Positions 30,070 through 34,100 of a DNA stretch of 34,100 bases are shown piece by piece; position 1 is the stretch's first letter, and each line of letters begins with the position of its first letter. A program made the position numbers and the translations under genes. Source of the stretch: Bdellovibrionales bacterium (GTDB lineage Bacteria > Bdellovibrionota > Bdellovibrionia > Bdellovibrionales > Bdellovibrionaceae); NCBI GenBank assembly GCA_018266295.1, contig JAFEAQ010000003.1, positions 1-34,100 on the forward strand, written 5' to 3'. The notes beneath the pieces were generated by a model. The model had not been told where the DNA came from. It did no database searches and saw only the letters and a program-made list of their open reading frames with translations.

Positions 30070-30342
30070 TTATTCCATGTAACCGTCATAAATCATCAAC
30101 GTCGGATATTTATTTTCCCGATGCCGGTCGTTTTCCAAAACGATTCCGTGATACGCCGAATCGGAAAACTCATAAAGCTCTTTCAACTGATCGTTGAGTG
30201 TTACGAATCCTTCTATCGTGTCGATCTTTATGACGCGAGTTAGCGTAAATCCACGTACTTCTAAATGTGCATCAAATTTTTCATCTAACATTTTATTGAT
30301 TAAGTCCCATTCCCCGTGTACTGCTTCGATATAGAAATTCAT
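30070..30342 (-). CDS. Hypothetical early protein (90 residues)
   Basis: No family was recognised. Sequence starts MNFYIEAVHGEWDLINKMLDEKFDA and contains TRVIKIDTIEGFVTLNDQLKELYEF, suggesting a small alpha/beta protein. Its start codon follows AGGGGG by eight bases. Confidence 0.65.
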   Translation of the reverse strand: MNFYIEAVHGEWDLINKMLDEKFDAHLEVRGFTLTRVIKIDTIEGFVTLNDQLKELYEFSDSAYHGIVLENDRHRENKYPTLMIYDGYME

Positions 30343-30344
30343 GT

Positions 30345-30608
30345 TTAATTCCCCCTATGTCCCGAATCGCCCCATAATCTAAACAAGTGTTTTCTAAATG
30401 GTTCGCTCTCTTTTGGCGTAGGCCGATTTAAGATGTCGGCGTAGTCGTTACAGTTCAAACAAGAAATCATGACATCTTTCGGATATCCGAATATGTCTTC
30501 TTCAATTTCGAAACGATTGAGAATTAACTTACGTTCGCCGTCTTCCTCAATGTGGAACGCCGCGATTTCACGATTTCCGCACTTCTCGCACTCGATTATC
30601 ATTTTCAT
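30345..30608 (-). CDS. Zinc-ribbon-like small protein (87 residues)
   Basis: Two CxxC pairs are present: CEKCG near residue 7 and CLNCND about 40 residues later (MISCLNCND), which form a zinc ribbon. The rest is acidic (FHIEEDGERKLILNRFEIEED). Proteins like this are common in phage early operons without a known task. It directly follows a terminator stem, so the ribosome site and the terminator lie side by side. Confidence 0.65.
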   Translation of the reverse strand: MKMIIECEKCGNREIAAFHIEEDGERKLILNRFEIEEDIFGYPKDVMISCLNCNDYADILNRPTPKESEPFRKHLFRLWGDSGHRGN

Positions 30609-30626
30609 GTTTGCCCATCCTTTCCT

Positions 30627-30650
30627 AAAAGAAAAGGCGGTCGCCCGCCC
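30627..30650 (-). terminator. Intrinsic terminator after the TM2 gene
   Basis: GGCGG and CCGCC are separated by a GCGA tetraloop, and TTTTCTTTT follows on the minus strand. It would reduce transcription into the zinc-ribbon gene. Confidence 0.75.
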
Positions 30651-30655
30651 TTCCC

Positions 30656-30931
30656 TTACCGAATCCCGTATTTGCGATAGATGTCTGATTTCAAATCATT
30701 GTTGCGGCGATCAATCGCGCCACCGACTAAGAACACGTCGATCAAGTTCCAAATGCCTAGCGTGAACCAACCCAATAGCAGCATGGCAATCGCGTAACCG
30801 GTTTGACCGCTGTAGAACCGATGTGCCGCGAACATGCCTAACAATAACCAAAGGACGTAAGCGAGCGGTTTCGATTTCTTGCGATCCTCGTATTCTTGAT
30901 TCGCCAGTAAGATGTTTGCCGTGTTATCCAT
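30656..30931 (-). CDS. TM2-domain membrane protein
   Basis: This 91-residue protein has the TM2 domain: KPLAYVLWLLLGMFAAHRFYSGQTGYAIAMLLLGWFTLGIWNLIDVFLVGGAID, with two transmembrane helices joined by a short turn containing the conserved G.HRFY.G motif and the D before VFL. TM2 proteins occur in bacteria and phages and their role is not settled. Position between ERF and zinc-ribbon genes, isolated by terminators on both sides, suggests that it can be expressed separately, possibly during lysogeny. Confidence 0.85.
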   Translation of the reverse strand: MDNTANILLANQEYEDRKKSKPLAYVLWLLLGMFAAHRFYSGQTGYAIAMLLLGWFTLGIWNLIDVFLVGGAIDRRNNDLKSDIYRKYGIR

Positions 30932-30992
30932 GTTTATACCTTCTCTCTCGCCGCCTGTGCGACGCTGTGGTTTTTTGAATACCTAGACTAGC

Positions 30993-31028
30993 CAAAACGT
31001 TAGCGGCGCGTATAACGCCGCCTGTACG
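30993..31028 (-). terminator. Stem-loop after the ERF gene
   Basis: GCGGCG/CGCCGC (31003-31008 with 31016-31021), extended by ACGT/ACGT, is followed by TTTT on the minus strand. The U-run is short, so termination may be partial. Confidence 0.55.
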
Positions 31029-31029
31029 T

Positions 31030-31719
31030 TTATTTCTTCATGTTTGCGGCTTCCATGAGTGAAGTGATGATTTCACTTGCCCGCTGACTTGTGATTTTAG
31101 GAAGGTTGTTATAATCGGTTTCGAAACGTGCTAATACTTCGTCTTCGGTCATGCGGTGTTTTTCACCAACAATTTTTGTTTGACGAATGATTGTATTTAT
31201 TTGTTTCTCGCTCGCTAGTTTGTGCGGGCTCGCCTTCGGCTGTCCGCCGTCGCCGCTCGTCCCGTTCGCGTCGCCCTGTACGCTGTTATTATCGGCCGCG
31301 TTGCCGTCGTCGTCTTCCTCGCTCGCAATCCCTAGCGCTGCGGCAAGTGCGTACCGTTTTAGATACGTGATCGTGCCGCCGTTTGCTTGAATCTGACCAT
31401 CGGCCGGAAACTCAAGCGGGGCGTACATGATGTATTGACCGCTCGCATGAATGAGCATGGTATTGACGACGATGTAAGGCGCGCCGGTGTCAATTCGTTT
31501 AATGCTCGCGTTTTGAGTGACCGCAATCCCGTTCTTTGCAAGGATCGGGCGCGCCATGTCGAGAATGGCCGTCAAGTCCGCGTATTCGAACGTATATGAA
31601 CCGCCCGATTTCGTTTGTACCTTTACCGTTCGATTCTTTTTAACGGCCGTGAATTCTAGCTGACTTTTCGCGAAAGCCGCTGCGACCTCATTAAATGATT
31701 CTGAAAATGTGAATGACAT
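31030..31719 (-). CDS. erf: ERF-family single-strand annealing recombinase
   Basis: This 229-residue protein of the ERF superfamily promotes strand annealing, for example for circularisation of the genome. The core (about 1-140) has VQTKSGGSYTFEYADLTAILDMARPILAKNGIA and GTITYLKRYALAAALGIA-SEEDDDGN, which are the typical conserved segments. The C-terminal part has low complexity (Asn/Gly/Asp) then a helical domain (SEKQINTIIRQTKIVGE) that could contact SSB or DNA. It comes directly after the Gp157-like gene, as in many phages. Confidence 0.9.
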   Translation of the reverse strand: MSFTFSESFNEVAAAFAKSQLEFTAVKKNRTVKVQTKSGGSYTFEYADLTAILDMARPILAKNGIAVTQNASIKRIDTGAPYIVVNTMLIHASGQYIMYAPLEFPADGQIQANGGTITYLKRYALAAALGIASEEDDDGNAADNNSVQGDANGTSGDGGQPKASPHKLASEKQINTIIRQTKIVGEKHRMTEDEVLARFETDYNNLPKITSQRASEIITSLMEAANMKK

Positions 31720-31740
31720 GCCCCGTTTACCCTCTTTCGT

Positions 31741-32226
31741 TTATCGAATTTGTAAAGCCGTTGCTTTTTGGATTTCCGCCCCGTCGATCTGCTCGCCGTC
31801 TTTCAACCGTTCTTTAACGGCGTCCTTGTTGATTGTTTCGACTAGCTTACGTTCGCGGAATTCATCTGGCAGTAATGACTCGTCTGTAATGACGTAGTTT
31901 GTACGAACCGTTTTTGAAATCGTGTACTTGTTCGTTTTGATCCGCTTCATGTCGAGCGCTTCAAGCGACCCTAGCACGTTCTCGCGTAGTCGCTTACGCT
32001 CGTTAGCAATCGCCTGCTTACGTGCTGTTAATCGTTTGATTTCTGCTGCTAGTGCTTCCTCGTCCGCTTTTAACGAAAAGTCGATACCGGCGTAACCGTC
32101 GTACTTGTCCTCTAACGCTTCGTCAATCGCTTCGAGCGTGTCGAACGCTTGATCTGCCGTTAACGTCCCATCTTCGAGTTGTGCCAACACTTCGAGTTTT
32201 GCTGCTGACAGGTTAAAAATGTTCAT
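31741..32226 (-). CDS. Siphovirus Gp157-like protein
   Basis: This 161-residue protein matches the Gp157 family of early phage proteins: NIFNLSAAKLEVLAQLEDG, then DALEDKYDGYAGIDFSLKADEEALAAEIKRL and a C-terminal VITDESLLPDEFRE, a known signature. It has a long coiled coil and is usually beside recombination genes; in some phages it is linked to resistance to phage infection. ATG at 32226 follows AAGGGG by eight bases; a longer frame up to 32277 crosses the promoter. It is the first gene after the main early promoter. Confidence 0.85.
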   Translation of the reverse strand: MNIFNLSAAKLEVLAQLEDGTLTADQAFDTLEAIDEALEDKYDGYAGIDFSLKADEEALAAEIKRLTARKQAIANERKRLRENVLGSLEALDMKRIKTNKYTISKTVRTNYVITDESLLPDEFRERKLVETINKDAVKERLKDGEQIDGAEIQKATALQIR

Positions 32227-32277
32227 GTGCGTTTCCCCTTTTTCCCATGTGATTATCAAGCCCTGTTGACTTGACAC

Positions 32278-32311
32278 CTTTATATTATATCCGGTTGTGC
32301 ATAATGTAAAG
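32278..32311 (-). promoter_or_regulatory. Repeated palindromic early promoter, copy A
   Basis: TTTACA (32305-32310) and TATAAT (32284-32289) with a 15-bp spacer lie in a 34-bp element found again at 25067-25100 (31 of 34 bases). Its halves are inverted repeats. The start of transcription would be near 32277, giving a 50-nt leader to the Gp157-like gene. The short spacer suggests a need for a regulator or that the real -10 is TAATAT at 17 bp. Confidence 0.75.
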
Positions 32312-32341
32312 ACCTTTTTGAGAAAAAATAGGAAATAGGGT

Positions 32342-32374
32342 AAAAAATAAACCGCCCAACCGAAACGGCGGGCG
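32342..32374 (-). terminator. Intrinsic terminator ending candidate RNA 1
   Basis: CGCCC/GGGCG with inner CCG/CGG around an AAA loop (32353-32374) is followed by TTTATTTTTT on the minus strand. It precedes the early promoter copy A. Confidence 0.8.
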
Positions 32375-32427
32375 ATCTACCACATAAGAAGGTTTGCATG
32401 AAAGAAGGGGAAAACAGTAAACGGGTT
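32342..32427 (-). ncRNA. Candidate small RNA 1, about 86 nt
   Basis: This stretch has its own promoter (32434-32462), a palindrome over the start site and a terminator, but no reading frame with a ribosome site. It lies on the same strand as, and just upstream of, the early operon. An RNA of this kind could act as immunity or regulatory RNA, as CI RNA does in phage P4; that is speculation. Confidence 0.5.
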
Positions 32428-32436
32428 ACGTTTACT
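32416..32436. promoter_or_regulatory. Perfect palindrome over the start of candidate RNA 1 (probable operator)
   Basis: AGTAAACG (32416-32423) and CGTTTACT (32429-32436) are perfect 8-bp arms around a 5-bp centre. It overlaps the -10 box and the expected start of transcription, the classic place for a repressor to bind. No second copy was seen. Confidence 0.65.
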
Positions 32437-32462
32437 ATAGCACGCCGCCCTATGCCGCACAA
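32434..32462 (-). promoter_or_regulatory. Promoter of candidate RNA 1 (extended -10)
   Basis: TTGTGC (32457-32462) and TATAGT (32434-32439) are 17 bp apart, and TGC precedes the -10 hexamer to make an extended -10. The -35 box directly adjoins the terminator of RNA 2. Confidence 0.65.
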
Positions 32463-32464
32463 CG

Positions 32465-32484
32465 AAAAAAAGCGCTCTCGCGCT
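32465..32484 (-). terminator. Intrinsic terminator downstream of the integrase
   Basis: AGCGC/GCGCT with a GAGA tetraloop (32471-32484) is followed by seven U on the minus strand. It ends either the integrase transcript or candidate RNA 2. Confidence 0.85.
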
Positions 32485-32557
32485 CTTTCCGGTTCGGGCT
32501 ATGCCCGACACCCTGCCCCCGTTGCCCTTCAATCAAAAACAACGCGGGAAGGTTCGT

Positions 32558-32567
32558 CTAACGGCTT
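32558..32567. repeat. 10-bp direct repeat CTAACGGCTT, copy 1
   Basis: Identical to 32718-32727, exactly 160 bp apart. Repeats like this beside an integrase gene could be arm-type integrase sites. Confidence 0.5.
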
Positions 32568-32717
32568 TGTCTGTTGGTCGATTGACAAGTTTGTTTTGGT
32601 GTGAGTAAAACATTGTTTGCCAAACGTGCTAACTTCAAGCGTGTCGCGTGACCGGTTATCCCACGGCCACGCCATTATGTTGTTGTATTCCGTCGGCTGA
32701 TGCCCATAAAGGACGAC

Positions 32718-32727
32718 CTAACGGCTT
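32718..32727. repeat. 10-bp direct repeat CTAACGGCTT, copy 2
   Basis: Second copy of CTAACGGCTT, 160 bp from the first. It coincides with the predicted 5' end of candidate RNA 2. Confidence 0.5.
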
Positions 32728-32733
32728 GTTATT

Positions 32734-32762
32734 ATCGTAGCAAAGTGGGCGAACGGACGCAA
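32734..32762 (-). promoter_or_regulatory. Promoter-like pair after the integrase gene
   Basis: TTGCGT (32757-32762) and TACGAT (32734-32739) are 17 bp apart on the minus strand, and TGC lies before the -10 hexamer. It is only a few bases from the integrase stop codon. The hexamers differ from consensus, so strength is uncertain. Confidence 0.45.
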
Positions 32763-32767
32763 TAGGA

Positions 32768-33757
32768 TTATTGGACGAGAAACTTTTTGTGTTGCTCGCG
32801 CTTCTTTTCTTGTGTGAGCTGCGCATAGATTTGCGTTGTGGCAGGGTTGGAATGTCCTAGCAACGCTTGTACTGCCGTGATGTCCGCCCCATTATTCAAT
32901 GTTAACGTAGCGAACGTGTGACGCAACGTATGCGGCGTGACGCGTTTTTCTAGTCCGGCCTGCTGTGCGAGCAGCGTGATTTCACGTTGAATCGAACGTT
33001 TCGAAAGTCTGCCATGAGGTTTCCGCTCCGAAACCATCAACGCGTCATTGTCATCCGTCCGACTTCTTAAATATTTCTCCAAATGGTACATGGCTTTATA
33101 ACTGAAATACACTTCCCGTTCTTTGTCACCCTTCCCGATCACCTTACAACTTTTAGCGTGATAGTCGATGTCGTTCCGGTTCAACTGCTGAATTTCCGCC
33201 AAACGGCAGCCAGTAGCGTACAGGATTTCTAAGAAGGCGCGCTGTCGATTCGTCTTACACGACTCGCGTAGCAGTTCCAATTCTTCAATGCTCAACGATT
33301 TCGGTAATCTTTTTTCTTTTTTAGGCGTCTTTAGTTTCTTGGCCGGGTCGCGCATCAAATAGTCTTCCGCCGTCAACCATCCAAAAAACGACTTAAATAC
33401 GGTTAGCTTTCTGCCTAGCGAGCTCATTTTCAAATGCGGAAACGTTCCCATGTGGTTGCGAATGTCTGCGGTCGTAATGTCGTCTGTCCGCTTCTTGATA
33501 TGTTGGGCGAACACGTTTAAGTCGCGTTGATAACCCTCTAACGTGGCAGCAGCCAAACCCTCTAACTTCTTGGCCGATAGGAACAAGGTTATTTTATCGT
33601 CTAAATCTGGGTGCACTTCATCTTCTTGAACAGACGTCACGTTGTACCGTGTCACAATCTTAGATAGTTCGGATTTTGCTTCATCCGTTTTTACATCGGT
33701 CAACGTAGAAATGTACGCTACGATTTCCGAAATGATTTGTTCATTTGCTGTTTGCAA
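32768..33757 (-). CDS. int: Tyrosine integrase (XerC/D-like)
   Basis: This 329-residue recombinase has a SAM-like core-binding domain (about 50-135) and a catalytic domain with all active residues: Arg185 (ATGCRLAEI), Lys209 (GKGDKE), His276 and Arg279 (HTLRH), His302 (LGHS) and the nucleophile Tyr311 (TQIYAQL). The N-terminal 45 residues are an extra helical part. It would insert the phage into the host chromosome. The start is TTG, six bases after GAGGGG. It is transcribed toward the early genes and is divergent from the RHH gene, with operator-like boxes between them. Confidence 0.93.
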   Translation of the reverse strand: MQTANEQIISEIVAYISTLTDVKTDEAKSELSKIVTRYNVTSVQEDEVHPDLDDKITLFLSAKKLEGLAAATLEGYQRDLNVFAQHIKKRTDDITTADIRNHMGTFPHLKMSSLGRKLTVFKSFFGWLTAEDYLMRDPAKKLKTPKKEKRLPKSLSIEELELLRESCKTNRQRAFLEILYATGCRLAEIQQLNRNDIDYHAKSCKVIGKGDKEREVYFSYKAMYHLEKYLRSRTDDNDALMVSERKPHGRLSKRSIQREITLLAQQAGLEKRVTPHTLRHTFATLTLNNGADITAVQALLGHSNPATTQIYAQLTQEKKREQHKKFLVQ

Positions 33758-33783
33758 TCCATTCCCCTCACTTTCAAAAGTTA

Positions 33784-33843
33784 TATAACTTAGCTATAAC
33801 TTAGCAGGGAAAATAGTTATTGTCAATATAACTTGTATAACTT
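33784..33843. promoter_or_regulatory. Four TATAACTT operator-like boxes
   Basis: TATAACTT occurs at 33784, 33795, 33827 and 33836, that is as two pairs spaced 11 and 9 bp. They lie between the divergent integrase and RHH genes and cover the RHH promoter. RHH proteins usually bind tandem short boxes in this way, so autoregulation and integrase control are likely. Confidence 0.75.
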
Positions 33844-33848
33844 ATGAT
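33820..33848 (+). promoter_or_regulatory. Strong promoter of the RHH gene
   Basis: TTGTCA (33820-33825) and TATGAT (33843-33848) have a 17-bp spacer. The expected start is near 33855, where the AGGAGGG ribosome site begins, so the leader is only about 13 nt. Two of the TATAACTT boxes lie in the spacer, so bound protein would block RNA polymerase. Confidence 0.8.
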
Positions 33849-33867
33849 GTTTTTAGGAGGGATGTAT

Positions 33868-34044
33868 ATGGCCGTCGATAAAACAAAAAACGAGCAGTTG
33901 TTAATCACGATTCCGAACGAGCTGCTTCATCAGATCGAATCATACTGGTACGACGAAAGAGTGAAGAATAGGAGTGAAGCGATCAGGCAACTAATCAGAA
34001 TTGGACTCGAAAAACATGAGGACGAAAAAAAGCGACTGGATTAA
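33868..34044 (+). CDS. Ribbon-helix-helix (CopG/Arc-like) regulator
   Basis: This 58-residue protein has the RHH layout: a strand (QLLITIPNELLHQI) followed by two helices (RSEAIRQLIRIGLEKH), with NRSEAIRQLI being the typical turn and second helix. It would bind DNA as a dimer through the beta ribbon. It is the only gene on the plus strand, convergent with the late operon and divergent from the integrase. The ATG at 33868 is chosen for AGGAGGG six bases upstream; an ATG at 33844 overlaps the -10 box. It may be the lysogeny regulator. Confidence 0.85.
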   Translation: MAVDKTKNEQLLITIPNELLHQIESYWYDERVKNRSEAIRQLIRIGLEKHEDEKKRLD

Positions 34045-34100
34045 ATTCCGGCCGCTTTTTCTTTGCATTCATTTTTTAAATCTATGGCTAAGTTTCATCC
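33976..34100. repeat. Terminal direct repeat, right copy (circularity overlap)
   Basis: This is the second copy of bases 1-125, offset by 33,975. It begins inside the ribbon-helix-helix gene, which is complete only at this end of the window, and continues past its stop codon and terminator. Confidence 0.95.
34025..34061. terminator. Bidirectional terminator, second copy
   Basis: Same element as 50-86, offset by 33,975. It closes the RHH gene. Confidence 0.8.

Larger units (their letters stand above)
32465..32727 (-). ncRNA. Candidate structured RNA 2, about 263 nt, after the integrase
   Basis: Between a promoter-like pair at 32734-32762 and the terminator at 32465-32484 there is no protein frame on the minus strand, but several hairpins: TCGGGC-TAT-GCCCGA (32494-32508) and GTTTGCCAAAC. 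The integrase stop is 41 bases upstream. This region could instead be the attachment site, which phages often place next to the integrase gene. The two roles need not exclude each other. Confidence 0.4.

Noticed and set aside
32280-32462. Open frame of 60 codons on the minus strand across candidate RNA 1
   Set aside because: No ribosome site; it runs through an operator, a terminator and a promoter, so it is better explained as open by chance.
32485-32530. tRNA-like T-arm (GGTTCGGGC...GCCCGA)
   Set aside because: Only one hairpin resembles a tRNA arm; acceptor, D and anticodon arms are absent. It is noted instead as a hairpin within candidate RNA 2.
32398-32604. Open frame of 68 codons on the plus strand in the RNA region
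   Set aside because: GAAGGGG occurs only inside the frame, not before the start; the frame crosses two hairpins and shows no protein-like composition.
1-34100. tRNA genes, CRISPR arrays and insertion sequences
   Set aside because: I saw no cloverleaf pattern, no regularly spaced identical repeats with unique spacers, and no transposase. The only regular array is the four-unit iteron set inside the initiator gene.

Overview
The window appears to be the complete genome of a temperate, double-stranded DNA siphophage of a low-to-mid GC Bacillota host. The first 125 bases (1-125) are repeated exactly as the last 125 (33976-34100). The molecule was therefore assembled as a circle, or as a circularly permuted headful genome, of 33,975 unique bases. 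Nearly all genes lie on the minus strand. They have strong Bacillus-type Shine-Dalgarno sequences, many ATGA or TAATG stop-start overlaps, and promoters of the sigma-A type. The structural genes resemble SPP1/A118-like phages (SPP1-type portal, minor capsid protein set, A118-type holin). The host genus cannot be fixed from sequence alone; a member of the Bacillales such as Exiguobacterium or Bacillus would fit.

In the direction of minus-strand transcription (high to low coordinates) the layout is as follows. (1) Lysogeny and control, 34.1-32.2 kb: a divergently transcribed ribbon-helix-helix regulator and a tyrosine integrase are separated by four TATAACTT boxes. Next comes 540 bp without a convincing protein gene, holding three promoter-like elements, two intrinsic terminators and a perfect 8-bp-arm palindrome; it reads as a cassette of two small RNAs plus the main early promoter. 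(2) Replication and recombination, 32.2-25.1 kb: Gp157-like protein, ERF annealing protein, a TM2 protein, several small proteins, HTH regulators, a lambda-O-like initiator with four 22-bp-spaced iterons inside its gene, a DnaC/DnaI-like helicase loader, two proteins made of four helix-turn-helix units each, and a RecU-like resolvase that ends in a terminator. (3) Accessory early genes, 25.1-20.3 kb: about fifteen short, tightly overlapped genes led by a second copy of the early promoter. They include a dimeric dUTPase-like protein, an excisionase-like HTH protein, a DUF6906-like protein and two small membrane proteins.

(4) Late genes, 20.2-0.1 kb: terminase small and large subunits, portal, minor head protein, scaffold, capsid, four connector/completion proteins, tail tube, two tail-assembly proteins, tape measure, distal tail protein, a knob-containing baseplate or fibre protein, a Gp37-like tail protein, the lysis set (membrane-anchored coiled coil, amidase, holin) and, unusually, a large SGNH-hydrolase tail fibre downstream of the lysis genes. 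A bidirectional terminator at 50-86 (= 34025-34061) separates this operon from the convergent regulator gene.

No CI-like repressor, ArpU/RinA-type late activator, HNH endonuclease or DNA methylase was recognised. Immunity and late-gene control probably depend on less familiar parts: the RHH protein, the candidate RNAs, the poly-HTH proteins and a possible promoter-terminator element upstream of the terminase. These are the most interesting items in the window. All RNA, promoter and origin calls come from reading the sequence and have no experimental support.
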